The notes beneath the pieces are model-generated. The model did not search any database, was not told the DNA's origin, and saw nothing but the letters and a program-made list of their open reading frames with translations. From Isoptericola croceus (lineage in GTDB: Bacteria; Actinomycetota; Actinomycetes; Actinomycetales; Cellulomonadaceae), in assembly GCF_029382255.1 (NCBI RefSeq), contig NZ_JARLLG010000007.1:1-64000 (forward strand): a stretch of 64,000 bases of DNA. Reading direction: 5' to 3'. Below, piece after piece: positions 26,503 to 35,028 of this stretch. Numbering within the stretch: position 1 is the stretch's first letter; every line of letters starts with the position of its first letter. The position numbers and the translations under genes were made by a program.

Positions 26503-27208
26503 CCAGACCCTGAGCCGCCCCCACACCCGTGGCCTGTTCGCCGGCCAGCCCGAGATCATCGGCCACCCACCCGTACCTGTGATGCTGCTGCACGGCTCCC
26601 TGGTGCGCGAGCAGGTGCGCGGACGCCCGGCGCCCGGCCGGCCGCTGCGCGCCAAGGTCCGCCTCGCCGAGGACACCACGCGCGGACGCACCGGCCTGCT
26701 GCTGGCCCGCCTGGTCGGCGACGACTCCGACGACGCCGACGCGCTGCGCGCTGTGGCCGACCGGCTGACCGTCGACCTGATGGGCACCGACGCCGCCCCG
26801 GCCCGGCCCCGCTACCGGGCACTGGAATGGGGCCAGATCATCGGGGCGCCGTGCGTCGTGTACTGCCCGCCCGCGCCCGATCTGGGCGCCGGCCGTCAGG
26901 TCGTGGCGTGGGTGCAGTCCACCCACCAGGCGCTCGTCCCGCTGGCCGACGCCCTGGCCGAGTACGCCGGCGAGCAGGCCGAGCGGCGCGCTCGCGAGGT
27001 ACTGCGCCAGGCCCAGCAGGACGCCGCCGAGCACGCCGTGACGCGGCTGCGGGCCCACTGGTCGCAGGTCGACGGTCCGCTCGACGACGGGCTGGTCATC
27101 GAGCACGGCTCCGCTCTGGCGCCAGCCCTGCGTCGAGGCGAGCGGGTGCTGGTACGCGCCGACGTCCTGGATTCCCTGATCGACGACGCCGAAAGGAACC
27201 GCAGATGA
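26495..27208 (+). CDS. Unknown protein
   Basis: 237 residues from ATG 26495 with GGGAGG upstream. Short strands (VPVMLLHGSLVREQV, GLLLARLVGDD, APCVVYCPPAPD) are followed by a long helix (ALVPLADALAEYAGEQAE) and a C-terminal acidic stretch. The next gene overlaps by four bases. Family not recognised. Confidence 0.6.
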   Translation: MSDQTLSRPHTRGLFAGQPEIIGHPPVPVMLLHGSLVREQVRGRPAPGRPLRAKVRLAEDTTRGRTGLLLARLVGDDSDDADALRAVADRLTVDLMGTDAAPARPRYRALEWGQIIGAPCVVYCPPAPDLGAGRQVVAWVQSTHQALVPLADALAEYAGEQAERRAREVLRQAQQDAAEHAVTRLRAHWSQVDGPLDDGLVIEHGSALAPALRRGERVLVRADVLDSLIDDAERNRR

Positions 27209-27858
27209 GCGCCGTGATGTGCCTCGACCGTGACGCCGGAACCCCGCCCGTGCCGCTCGGCATCTTCCCCGGCGGCCCGGTGCGCGTGCGGCGCCGGTTC
27301 GGACGGCTTCGCCTGGAGCCGGTCAACGTCCCGCAGCGAGGTCGGCACCGCACCGTCACCGTGGCCGTCGAGCTGCGCACCGTCTCGGTCGCCGACTCAC
27401 GCGACGACGACGCCCAGATCGTCGTCGAGGTCGCCGAGAACCTGGACCTGACCGAGCTCGGCGAGCCCGACATGCCAGAAGTCACGCGCCTGTGGCTGGG
27501 CGGCGAGCTGCACCTGTTCGACGCCGAGCAGGCGTGGAAGCTAGAGCATGTCGGCGTCACCGGGAACCGTCGGGCGCTGGTGCTGCGGCTGCTGGGCTCC
27601 GGGACACCGCTGCGCGACTACGCCGCCGCCCGCGAGGAGTACCTCCGGCGCCACCAGGCCGCCGAGGAATACCGCCATGCCAGCGACCAACGCCGCGAGC
27701 ACATCGAGTCGCTACGCCGCCGCGCCATGGACCTGCTCGGCGACGACTTCGCGCTCTGGGTCGTCAACGACGGCCGCCAGGCCGAGATCGCCCCCGAGAC
27801 CCTCGCCTGGCTGATGGACGCCGCCGGCATCCCCGAGACGACAGGAGACCCCCGGTGA
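27205..27858 (+). CDS. Unknown protein with central coiled region
   Basis: 217 residues from ATG 27205 (GAAAGGA upstream). The first 110 residues are beta-rich (RTVTVAVELRTVSVADS, IVVEVAENLDL). The C-terminal half is a charged helix (REEYLRRHQAAEEYRHAS). Coupled on both sides by four-base overlaps, so it belongs to the 26.2-28.8 kb operon. Confidence 0.6.
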   Translation: MSAVMCLDRDAGTPPVPLGIFPGGPVRVRRRFGRLRLEPVNVPQRGRHRTVTVAVELRTVSVADSRDDDAQIVVEVAENLDLTELGEPDMPEVTRLWLGGELHLFDAEQAWKLEHVGVTGNRRALVLRLLGSGTPLRDYAAAREEYLRRHQAAEEYRHASDQRREHIESLRRRAMDLLGDDFALWVVNDGRQAEIAPETLAWLMDAAGIPETTGDPR

Positions 27859-28832
27859 ACACCGACTACGACGTGCGCGAGATCCTCGCCCTGATCCCCT
27901 TCCAGCTCGGGTTCTGGCCCGCCGACTCGATCGTGGTGGCCGTCGTCGAGTCCGAGCCGACGGGGCACCATGTGCGCAGCGTGCGCCGCACCGACCTGCA
28001 CGGCCCCGTACTGGACCCGGGCATCGCCGAGTCCATCGCCACCGAGATGACTCCTAGTCAGGACGGTGACAGCGTGCTCGTGGCGCTCTACACCGGCGAC
28101 ACCGGTCAGGCGAGACGCATCGTCGAACGCCTGCGGTCCTCGCTCCGTGTCGCCGTGGCGGTGCAGGTTCGCGCCACCGACTGGTTCGACCTGGACGTCT
28201 CGGAACCTGTCGCGTCACCGCTGGGCGAGCTGCAGCACACTCGCGTGCACGCCCGCATGGTGCTGCACGACAAGACGTTCACCGGCTCGCGCGAGCAGTC
28301 GATGCCGTACCTGGCCAGTCCGGACGCCCGTCGGGCGGCAGCCCGAGGCGCCGCCGAGCACACGCCGGGCCCCGGCGACGTCGCCGACCTCATCGCCGCC
28401 GTCGCCTCACCGGTCAGCGACCCGGTCGAGCTCGGCCGCGCCGCTGCCGTGATGGGTACCGACGGGGTGGTGGTGCGGCTGCTGACCGAGCTCAGCGACG
28501 CCCCCGGCCAGCCGTCAAGCTTGCTGGAAGTCGTCGACCACCTGCTGGCGATGTCGACTCCGGAGCCCGACGAACGCGCTCGCGCCGTCGAGACCCTGGC
28601 CCGTGACGCGGCTGCGCACGCCCCGCTCGAGATGCGTGCCGGGGCGTTGGTCACCGCGGCGGTGCTGGGATGGTGGTCCGCCGACGACGTCGCCATGGCC
28701 CAGATGCACGCCTCGGCCGCGCTCACCGTGACGTCGTCGCCGCAGGCGCGCACCGCGGCGGACCTGCTGAGCGCCGGCCTTGCGCCGGGGTGGGTGGTGT
28801 CCGCCAACATCGCCCGGATCGCGGGGGAGTGA
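27855..28832 (+). CDS. DUF4192-family protein
   Basis: 325 residues from GTG 27855 (AGGAGA upstream, GTGA overlap). The opening EILALIPFQLGFWPADSIV and following VVAVVESE match the start of DUF4192 proteins, which are widespread in actinobacterial genomes and of unknown function. Its C-terminal part has repeating helices (LVTAAVLGWWSADD). Last gene of this run; a hairpin follows. Confidence 0.7.
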   Translation: MNTDYDVREILALIPFQLGFWPADSIVVAVVESEPTGHHVRSVRRTDLHGPVLDPGIAESIATEMTPSQDGDSVLVALYTGDTGQARRIVERLRSSLRVAVAVQVRATDWFDLDVSEPVASPLGELQHTRVHARMVLHDKTFTGSREQSMPYLASPDARRAAARGAAEHTPGPGDVADLIAAVASPVSDPVELGRAAAVMGTDGVVVRLLTELSDAPGQPSSLLEVVDHLLAMSTPEPDERARAVETLARDAAAHAPLEMRAGALVTAAVLGWWSADDVAMAQMHASAALTVTSSPQARTAADLLSAGLAPGWVVSANIARIAGE

Positions 28833-28847
28833 CCCTGGAGGGGTCAC
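28829..28847. terminator. Short bidirectional terminator-like hairpin
   Basis: GTGACCC at 28829-28835 and GGGTCAC at 28841-28847 sit between the stops of two convergent genes. Confidence 0.45.
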
Positions 28848-28853
28848 CCTGGG

Positions 28854-29186
28854 CTAGAAGTACCCGACGGAGTTGCGCGAGCGGTGTGCGGTGGTGGTCG
28901 GCTTGCCGACGCGGGCGTCGCCGCGCATCAGCGTGCCTTCGACCGCCCTGCGGTCACCGTGCTTGGTGACACCGGTGATCCGCGCGATGGCGAGCACGGT
29001 GCCCTCGGTGTTCACGATCTGGACCTCGTCGTTCTCCAGGACCCGGTCGGCGTTGAGCTTCCAGACGCCGCGGCCTGACGCCCAGGCCTCGTCCTCGTCC
29101 ATGCCTGGCCACCAGCCGACGACCGTGCGTCCGAGGGCGTCGTCGGGGTCGGCCTCGCGGCGGGTTCCGAGCTGAATCTGCAGCAT
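28854..29186 (-). CDS. Small unknown protein under a sigma-70-like promoter
   Basis: 110 residues from ATG 29186 with GGGAG upstream. Beta-rich middle (VQIVNTEGTVLAIARITGV), basic C-terminus (TTTAHRSRNSVGYF). It is one of few genes here with a textbook promoter (TTGACA, 17 bp, TAACTT) overlapped by palindromes, which suggests control by a repressor. Function unknown. Confidence 0.65.
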   Translation of the reverse strand: MLQIQLGTRREADPDDALGRTVVGWWPGMDEDEAWASGRGVWKLNADRVLENDEVQIVNTEGTVLAIARITGVTKHGDRRAVEGTLMRGDARVGKPTTTAHRSRNSVGYF

Positions 29187-29198
29187 GTCGGGTGCGCT

Positions 29199-29255
29199 CC
29201 CTAACTCGTTGACTTGTTTCTAAGTTAGGGCACGACCGGATACTTGTCAACAAGT
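29199..29255 (-). promoter_or_regulatory. Sigma-70-like promoter with overlapping operators
   Basis: On the minus strand TTGACA (29250-29245), 17 bp, TAACTT (29227-29222). A 14-bp palindrome at 29242-29255 (ACTTGT and ACAAGT around CA) covers the -35. A second inverted repeat (29199-29206 and 29223-29230, CCCTAACT and AGTTAGGG) spans the start site. This is the layout of a repressed promoter. Confidence 0.65.
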
Positions 29256-29274
29256 TGGAAAGTTCGATTCGCCA

Positions 29275-29310
29275 GGGCGCGGTGCGCGTGGTGCTCCAAC
29301 CTGCCGGACA
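29275..29310 (+). promoter_or_regulatory. Element promoter, class I, leaderless
   Basis: GGGCGC at 29275-29280, 13 bp, CTCCAAC at 29294-29300, 9 bp, ATG at 29310. Confidence 0.7.
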
Positions 29311-29528
29311 TGAGCACGACGCACCCCAGCGGGATCTACCTCTCGCTCGCCGCCGCGGCCGTCCTGGCCGTGCTCGGTGTGCGCCTGGGGCTGGCCGCCG
29401 ACGGCATCGACGGGCGCACCATCGGCGCCTGCACGCTGATCGTGGCCGCCGGCGCCTGGGCGATCAGGGTGCGCGACGTCGTCGACCAGCGCGCCCGGCG
29501 CGCCCGGATGCGAGGAGAGCACCTGTGA
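29310..29528 (+). CDS. Small two-helix membrane protein
   Basis: 72 residues. The promoter fixes the start at ATG 29310; an upstream start at 29244 would run through the promoter. Two membrane helices: IYLSLAAAAVLAVLGVRLG and TIGACTLIVAAGAWAI. A basic tail follows. Its stop overlaps the oligoribonuclease start (GTGA). Confidence 0.65.
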   Translation: MSTTHPSGIYLSLAAAAVLAVLGVRLGLAADGIDGRTIGACTLIVAAGAWAIRVRDVVDQRARRARMRGEHL

Positions 29529-30112
29529 CGATCATCCCCAAGGCCGAGGAGGACCCGGATCTGCTGGTCTGGGTCGACGTCGAGACCACCGGCCTCAAGA
29601 CGGACTCGTGCCAGCTTCTCGAGGTCGCCTGCCTGATCACCGACACCGACCTGAACCTGCTCGACGAGACCGGCGACCACGCCGTGGTGCGCTACGACGG
29701 CGACATCGACTTCCTGCGCGCGAACACCGACGCGTTCGTCGAACAGATGCACGAGCGCACCGGGCTGTGGGACCGGATCGCCTCCGGCACCCCGCGCGAG
29801 CAGGTCGAGGGTGAGCTGCTGGCCTACATTCGCCAGTTCGCGCCGGCCCGCCGTCAGGGCCGTCTGGCCGGCAACTCGGTGCGCCTGGACCTGAACTTCC
29901 TGGACGCCCACCTGCCCGCCGTGACCGAGCACCTGCACTACCGCAGCATCGACGTCTCGTCCGTGGCGGCGCTGGCCTACTGGTGGTTCGGGTCGGACAC
30001 GTGGACCTCCAAGAAGGCCGCGCACACCGCGATGGCCGACATCCGCGAGTCTCTGGACCAGCTGCGCCGCCTGCGCGATCGCATCTTCACCCCGGCCGGG
30101 CAGGTGGCCTGA
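29525..30112 (+). CDS. orn: Oligoribonuclease-like DEDDh exonuclease
   Basis: 195 residues from GTG 29525. Exo I is VDVETTGL (Asp18, Glu20), Exo II is GNSVRLDLNFLD near residue 115, and Exo III is HTAMADIRESL near 164. This set and the length match Orn, which degrades two- to five-base RNA fragments and pGpG. A plasmid copy could serve nucleotide turnover or c-di-GMP breakdown in the host. The host should already have one, so a specialised role is possible. Confidence 0.82.
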   Translation: MTIIPKAEEDPDLLVWVDVETTGLKTDSCQLLEVACLITDTDLNLLDETGDHAVVRYDGDIDFLRANTDAFVEQMHERTGLWDRIASGTPREQVEGELLAYIRQFAPARRQGRLAGNSVRLDLNFLDAHLPAVTEHLHYRSIDVSSVAALAYWWFGSDTWTSKKAAHTAMADIRESLDQLRRLRDRIFTPAGQVA

Positions 30113-30414
30113 TGGCGTTCCGAGGACCAACGGCCGGGACCTGCGAGCCCGAGGTGGATCCCGCCGCGGTGCCTGGCCACCTGTTTACCGCCTCCGGCAA
30201 GTGGAAGTACGAGGTCAGCCTCGACTACCGCCACGTGACCGCGCCGCGCTACGAGGTCGCCGCCCAGGCCGCTCAGGCGCTGGCCGCCGCCACCGACGCC
30301 AGAACCTCCGGTGTGGCGCTGCGCGAGATCCCCGAGGGCTGGTCCCTGGTCGTGTTCGACGCCCCGGCCGGCTTCCCCGTCATGGTGCGCGGGCCGCACC
30401 CGGTGCAGCCGTGA
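30112..30414 (+). CDS. Small unknown protein
   Basis: 100 residues from ATG 30112, overlapping the previous stop (TGATG). Alternating strands and a helix (YEVSLDYRHVTAPRYEV, WSLVVFDAPAGFPVMV). The next gene overlaps in the same way. Family unknown. Confidence 0.6.
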   Translation: MAFRGPTAGTCEPEVDPAAVPGHLFTASGKWKYEVSLDYRHVTAPRYEVAAQAAQALAAATDARTSGVALREIPEGWSLVVFDAPAGFPVMVRGPHPVQP

Positions 30415-30839
30415 TGCGGATCCTTGTCACCGGGTCGCGCACCTGGGACGACGACGAGACGATCCGCCGCGCGCTGACCGGCGCTGCAGGTGTTGTTGCG
30501 AGCCAGGTCACCCTCGTGTCCGGTGCCTGCCCACGCGGAGCCGACGCGATCGCTGAGCGGGTCGCCCGCGAGCTCGGCTGGCACGTCGAGCGTCACCCGG
30601 CCGACTGGCAGCAGCACGGTCGCCGCGCCGGGTATCTGCGCAACGCCGCCATGGTCGCCGCGGGCGCCGACGTGTGCGTCGCCTTCATCCGCGACGGCTC
30701 GCGCGGAGCCTCCATGACTGCTCGCCTGGCCCACCAGGCCGGCATCGACGTTCACGAGCATCACACCACCGGGACGCAGCGACCGGACCCGTCCAGCCTT
30801 CCGGATGTCAGCATCCGAGCCGACCGGGAGGAACGATGA
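30414..30839 (+). CDS. YspA-type SLOG domain protein
   Basis: 141 residues from ATG 30414. The start MRILVTGSRTW, the middle LVSGACPRGADAIAERVA and the R-AGYLRNAAMV and GAD-x-C-V-A-F segments are those of the YspA/DUF2493 group of SLOG (Rossmann-like, nucleotide-binding) proteins. These are common on phages and plasmids and are thought to bind nucleotide ligands or act on them. Coupled to its neighbours by overlaps. Confidence 0.75.
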   Translation: MRILVTGSRTWDDDETIRRALTGAAGVVASQVTLVSGACPRGADAIAERVARELGWHVERHPADWQQHGRRAGYLRNAAMVAAGADVCVAFIRDGSRGASMTARLAHQAGIDVHEHHTTGTQRPDPSSLPDVSIRADREER

Positions 30840-31171
30840 GCGCCGTCATCACCCACGCGATGGACACCTGGCGTCACATCCGCGCCGAGTTCCAGGACCT
30901 GCTCGAGGCCCGCTACGCGGCCGCCGAGAACGCGCTCGGCCCGGCTCTGCTGAACCGGCGCGGCTGGGAGGCAGGAATCGACCCGATGAGCCTGTTCTAC
31001 GGCCCACGCACACGCGTAGACGCCTACGCCTCGCGCGAGCTGCTCGACTGGTTCGCCGAGCACGGCCGCACGACCTACACCGAGTTCGAGACCCAGTACC
31101 TCGAAGCGATGATCGACCCAGGCCGGGACACGACGATCCAGGAGGCGGACCCATGGTCTCTCGCTCGATGA
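30836..31171 (+). CDS. Small unknown helical protein
   Basis: 111 residues from ATG 30836 with GGGAGGAACG upstream. Helical (DTWRHIRAEFQDLLEARY, ELLDWFAEHGRTTYTEF). Overlaps both neighbours. Family unknown. Confidence 0.6.
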   Translation: MSAVITHAMDTWRHIRAEFQDLLEARYAAAENALGPALLNRRGWEAGIDPMSLFYGPRTRVDAYASRELLDWFAEHGRTTYTEFETQYLEAMIDPGRDTTIQEADPWSLAR

Positions 31172-31428
31172 GGTTCGTGTGCGTGCGCTGCCGCGCCGTG
31201 GCCCTGCGCCCCTGCCGACGCCATCCCTGCCAAGACATCGTCGTCTCGGCGCGCTGGCGCCCGCCGCGTGGGGGTGACGACGCGGCGTGGCGGCGCATCG
31301 CCCGCGGGGAGCTGTTGTGGGACCGTCGAGCGGTCCAGCGTGCCGAGGTGCGCCGTGCGCGGCGTCGCGACCGCTACCTGGAGGTCATGCGGGCACGTCG
31401 CCGCGATCAGCGCCTCGCGGCCCGGTGA
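31153..31428 (+). CDS. Small basic Cys-rich protein
   Basis: 91 residues from ATG 31153 with GGAGG upstream. CVRC and a later Cys-x4-Cys (PCRRHPC) suggest a zinc knuckle. The rest is Arg-rich (RRARRRDRYLEVMRARR), so nucleic-acid binding is likely. It starts inside the end of the previous gene, in another frame. Confidence 0.55.
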   Translation: MVSRSMRFVCVRCRAVALRPCRRHPCQDIVVSARWRPPRGGDDAAWRRIARGELLWDRRAVQRAEVRRARRRDRYLEVMRARRRDQRLAAR

Positions 31429-31433
31429 GTCCT

Positions 31434-31469
31434 GGGCGCGGCCACTGCAGCCCTCCAACCTTTCGGCCA
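31434..31469 (+). promoter_or_regulatory. Element promoter, class I, leaderless
   Basis: GGGCGC at 31434-31439, 13 bp, CTCCAAC at 31453-31459, 9 bp, ATG at 31469. Confidence 0.7.
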
Positions 31470-31861
31470 TGACGACGACGACCAAGCCGGCCAAGCCGGC
31501 CAAGCGCGGGGACCTGGCCATCATCACGTTCTACGCGACGGCGAACTCCCCGGCCCGAGTCGAGCTCGGCGTCGTCGCGTCGATCACCCGCGCCGGGCGC
31601 ATCAAGGCTGTGCGCGACGTGTACGGCCACCGTGTCGTGCTGGACCGTCTGGCCCGCCGCGGAAAGGTCGTCGTCGTCGGCGCCGACCAGATCGACGTCG
31701 CCGCGGCGATGGGCGCCTACAGCGAGCGGAACTACCCCAGCGACCTCGACGGCTACATGGTGCCACCCCTGGCAGACCTGGACGAGGCCCGTCGGCTGCT
31801 GCATCCGCACCGCACCGACGCGGCCTCGACCAAGGCCAGCGCAACCACGAAGGGTGCGTGA
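31469..31861 (+). CDS. Unknown small protein
   Basis: 130 residues from the leaderless ATG 31469. A Lys/Pro start is followed by an SH3-like strand series (LAIITFYATANSPARVELG, VVASITRAGRIKAVRD). The tail is Ala/Thr-rich. The next gene overlaps by GTGA. Confidence 0.6.
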   Translation: MTTTTKPAKPAKRGDLAIITFYATANSPARVELGVVASITRAGRIKAVRDVYGHRVVLDRLARRGKVVVVGADQIDVAAAMGAYSERNYPSDLDGYMVPPLADLDEARRLLHPHRTDAASTKASATTKGA

Positions 31862-32103
31862 GGACGATGGTCGACCGCATGCCGATGGACCACGAGGTGC
31901 TGGGCTCGCTGGCCGAGTTCATGTCGAAGATGCGCTACCAGGAGACTCCGGACGGCTACCGGATCGCCTCGATTCGCCTGGCGCCCGTCGACGACGGTGA
32001 CGACCTGCCGGTGATCGAGCTACGCCATGTCGACATCGACGACGACCAGTTCGGCAAGTTCGTCCTGGACGTGCCCGACGGCGACGACGAGAGGTCCCCA
32101 TGA
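31858..32103 (+). CDS. Small acidic protein
   Basis: 81 residues from GTG 31858 (GTGA overlap), or 78 from ATG 31867, which has GAGG upstream. Acidic with mixed alpha/beta character (SLAEFMSKMRYQETPDGY, DLPVIELRHVDIDDDQF). Its stop overlaps the start of the HTH pseudogene. Confidence 0.55.
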   Translation: MRTMVDRMPMDHEVLGSLAEFMSKMRYQETPDGYRIASIRLAPVDDGDDLPVIELRHVDIDDDQFGKFVLDVPDGDDERSP

Positions 32104-32735
32104 CTCAGATCGTGCGGGCCGGGTGCCCGTGCTCCTGGCACGGCCAGTACGCCTCCCAGGCGCTGGCTGACGCCGCGCTGCGCCGACACTCGTGCGAGCG
32201 CTGGCAGGCCAAGGCCGACGCCGCCCGGCGCCGCCGTACCTCCTCCTCCGCGGTCGACCGCACCCCGAAGACCTGCGCCCACGACGGCGCACACACCCAC
32301 GGCACATACGCCATGTACCAGCTCGACAACTGCCGCTGCCAGCCATGTGCCCAGGCCCGCAGCGCCTACAACCGGGTCCGTGCCATCGACCAGGCCAACG
32401 GCCGCACCGCCTACGTCGACGCGCGGCCGGCGGTCACCCACGTGCGCCGGCTCATGGCGGCCGGACTGGGCTGGAAGCGGGGTCGCCGACCTCGCCGGCG
32501 TGTCCCGCTCGACCCTGTACCCGCTGCTGTTCGGACGCCGCGACCGCGACGACGGCGCGCCGCGCACCCGGGCCCGCGCCCGCACGGCCCGCGCACTGCT
32601 GGCCGTGCCGATGCCACGACTGGACGACCTGGCACCAGGGGCGAACACCGACGCGACCGGGACAAGGCGCAGGGTCCAGGCGTTGCAGGCGTGCGGATGG
32701 TCGGTCGCCCAGATCGCTGCCCGAGCCGGAGTTGA
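32100..32735 (+). pseudogene. HTH DNA-binding protein gene, frameshifted and truncated by an IS
   Basis: The first 123 residues (MTQIVRAGCPCSWHGQ; then HGTYAMYQLDNCRCQPC, a zinc motif seen in phage HTH proteins) are intact. At a four-G run (32479-32482) the frame is lost; removing one G restores RVADLAGVSRSTLYPLLFG, a clear helix-turn-helix. A second HTH (GWSVAQIAARAGVDP) ends at about 32733, where transposase sequence begins. Either a real pseudogene or a base-calling error combined with IS truncation. Confidence 0.65.
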
Positions 32736-32992
32736 CCCGCAGCGTTCCGGCCACCCTCACCGAGCTCATCACTCTCGGCCGGACGCTGACCAAGCGCGCC
32801 GCGGACGTGCTCGCGTTCTTCGACCTGCCCGGAACGAGCAACGGCCCCACCGAGGCGATCAACGGCCGCCTCGAACACCTGCGCGGCTCAGCGCTCGGCT
32901 TCCGCAACCTCACCCACTACATCGCCCGATCCCTGCTGGAGGCCGGAGGCTTCAGACCCCTGCTACACCCTCAACTGCATTGAGCCAGTTTT
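32733..32992 (+). mobile_element. ISL3-family transposase C-terminal fragment with its right end
   Basis: Residues TLTELITLGRTLTKRAAD, then TSNGPTEAINGRLEHLRG and GFRNLTHYIARSLLEAGGF match the C-terminus of ISL3-family transposases. The frame ends at TGA 32981-32983, and the terminal repeat lies at 32965-32986 (ACACCCTCAACTGCATTGAG plus CC). The catalytic N-terminal part is missing, so it cannot move on its own. Confidence 0.8.
32965..32986 (+). repeat. ISL3-type terminal repeat, left copy
   Basis: 22-bp sequence whose reverse complement recurs at 35029-35050 with one mismatch. The outer end faces the cargo genes to the right. Confidence 0.7.
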
Positions 32993-33112
32993 CTCATGAA
33001 TCATCGGATCTGCCTCAGATCATCCTCAAGTCCTGGGATGACTGGCATGCAGCATACGTGAGTGGGCTAGTGTCGCTGGCGCAGGGAACATTCCCATCAC
33101 GAAGGAGTAGAT

Positions 33113-34330
33113 GTGAAGCGTCACAACGCTATCCTGGCGACATCGGCTGCCGCGGCCATGCTCGTCGGGCTCGCTCCGGCCTCGTCGGCCACCCCCCCTG
33201 ACCCGGTGGCCCCTGACCCGGTGGCCTTCGAGCTTCAAGTGCCGGCAGGAGTGAAGGCCTCGCCTGACCTGCAGGTGATCCTCGACGCCTGGCCGTCGCA
33301 GGAGTACGAGTCGAAGCTGGAAGTCGGCGACGAGTTGACTTCGTTCCGGATCGTTCCGGAGGTCAGTTCCTCTGACGGAACGACGATCTCCGTCCACATT
33401 CCCGCAGACTCCCTCCCAGCCGACGCGATCAACTCCGAAGGGCTCGTCCACTTCGATGTGACCGTCCTCGATTCAGGGGGCAAGAGCGACTGGGTGGGCA
33501 CGACGTCGCTGTCGGTGCAGGAACTGGACCTCCACGGGCAGAGCGCATGGGCCGACCCGCTGTACATCCCCGAGCACCCGGACGGCCCCACGACCCTTTC
33601 AGCCTCACGCCCCCAGGTCGCATCGGCCGTACTCACCAGCGTCGCATCGAACTCCAAGCTGAACAACGTGCTCTCGACGTCCAGTGACACCGACACTGCC
33701 GTCCCTTTGTCAGTGTGCCCTCCTTCCAAGAAGACGCTGAAACAGAGCAGTAGGAGGTGGGCTACTGTCGGGACTACTTACCCTCTCAAGGGGAGTGACA
33801 GTGGCACCAAGGCCCGTATGCAGTACTCGAAAACTGCTACCCACAAGACCACCTTCGGAATCGCGGCCAGCAACGGCGGCTGGAGTTCCAGCGGCACCAA
33901 GACGGTTTCCGGCAGTTGGGGCCACGATTGGAACTACTCCAAGCAGTACCGTGCGTACCGCGTCGAGGTCATGTACGGCAAGTACTATAACAGTGGATGG
34001 GCCTGCGGCGCTGGTCGGAGCACCTGGGAGCCTCGCTACGAGACCGGCGGAGTCACCCATGTCAATCTTTCCAGCCGACCGAGTCCAACCTACAAGAACT
34101 GCTCGATCGTGAGCGCGGGAACGTGGACCCGCGGTCTGTCCGACGGGCATTCATACAAGCACTCCACTGGAGTAAAGTTCAAGTCGGTCATCGGCGTCGA
34201 CCTCTCTGTGGAAGGCCAGTTCAACTCGGCGAAGACCTACCAGTACAGCATCGTAGGAAACAAGCAGAAACTCTGCGGAAAGCAGACCTACCCGTCGAAG
34301 GCGGGAAATATCGCCCTGTATCGGCGATGA
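33113..34330 (+). CDS. Secreted protein of unknown function
   Basis: 405 residues from GTG 33113 with AAGGAG upstream. A signal peptide (MKRHNAILATSAAAAMLVGL, cut likely after ASSA) precedes an Ig-like or strand-rich first half and a Tyr/Ser/Trp-rich second half (GGWSSSGTKTVSGSWGHD, KQYRAYRVEVMYGKYYNSG) with several Cys. Base composition is clearly less GC-rich than the neighbours and there is no element promoter. It is cargo between IS ends and probably came from another genome. Confidence 0.75.
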   Translation: MKRHNAILATSAAAAMLVGLAPASSATPPDPVAPDPVAFELQVPAGVKASPDLQVILDAWPSQEYESKLEVGDELTSFRIVPEVSSSDGTTISVHIPADSLPADAINSEGLVHFDVTVLDSGGKSDWVGTTSLSVQELDLHGQSAWADPLYIPEHPDGPTTLSASRPQVASAVLTSVASNSKLNNVLSTSSDTDTAVPLSVCPPSKKTLKQSSRRWATVGTTYPLKGSDSGTKARMQYSKTATHKTTFGIAASNGGWSSSGTKTVSGSWGHDWNYSKQYRAYRVEVMYGKYYNSGWACGAGRSTWEPRYETGGVTHVNLSSRPSPTYKNCSIVSAGTWTRGLSDGHSYKHSTGVKFKSVIGVDLSVEGQFNSAKTYQYSIVGNKQKLCGKQTYPSKAGNIALYRR

Positions 34331-34336
34331 ACTGAC

Positions 34337-34369
34337 GGTGCGGGGTGGCGGGAACGGCCACCCCGCACC
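34337..34369 (+). terminator. Terminator-like hairpin
   Basis: Thirteen-base perfect arms at 34337-34349 and 34357-34369 with a seven-base loop, just after the secreted protein gene. Confidence 0.6.
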
Positions 34370-34397
34370 TGGTCACTCACCCATGAAAGGGCTGAGA

Positions 34398-35012
34398 ATG
34401 ATGAGAGTTCGTAGTCTGGTGTCGGTTTTGGTGCTGCTTCTCGTCGCGGGCGCGTGTTCGGCCACGAGCGCCGTGCACAAGGACGACGAGGCGCATCCGC
34501 TGTCGCTCACCTACGGAGGATCGGGCGAAGGCACATTGCTACCGCCCGAGGAGCGGGCCGAAGGCGAAGTCTGGGCTGGAACGTTCGGGTCGTTCCTGCC
34601 CTGCACCATCGGAGGTAAGGGGCCGGTCAGGATCACCGGGATCGAGTGGAGTTCGGACAAGGGGCTGGAGCCCGAGTCAGTCGAGACCTTTGTGCGCTCC
34701 TTCGACAGCGCCACGTCGGATCCGTATTTGAGTACGCATGGAACACCTCTGGATCCGCAGGACGAGGAGTTCGACGGTGAGGTTGAGTCGGATGCTGTCG
34801 GATACGTCGCCACCGCTTCATGCGATGACCTTGCCGGTTCCGACGGCCAACTGGACGAGATCATGGTCGCGGCCAGCGTCGGGGATGCCGGAGGCCATAT
34901 CGGGGAGCTGCGGTTTCATTACGAGGCCGGCGACGATCCGTACATATTGGAGATCGACTGGGACTTCTACCTGTGCGGCAGCGCGGTCCCGGACGATCTC
35001 GAGTGCTCGTAG
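34398..35012 (+). CDS. Lipoprotein of unknown function
   Basis: 204 residues from ATG 34398 (AAAGGG upstream); ATG 34383 is the alternative. A lipoprotein signal (LVSVLVLLLVAGAC) has a lipobox VAGAC. The mature part is acidic with two further Cys pairs (LPCTIGG, ASCDDL, YLCGS) and likely folds outside the cell. It is the second cargo gene between the IS ends, with the same atypical composition. Confidence 0.75.
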   Translation: MMRVRSLVSVLVLLLVAGACSATSAVHKDDEAHPLSLTYGGSGEGTLLPPEERAEGEVWAGTFGSFLPCTIGGKGPVRITGIEWSSDKGLEPESVETFVRSFDSATSDPYLSTHGTPLDPQDEEFDGEVESDAVGYVATASCDDLAGSDGQLDEIMVAASVGDAGGHIGELRFHYEAGDDPYILEIDWDFYLCGSAVPDDLECS

Positions 35013-35028
35013 GCGGGCGAGGTCTGAG

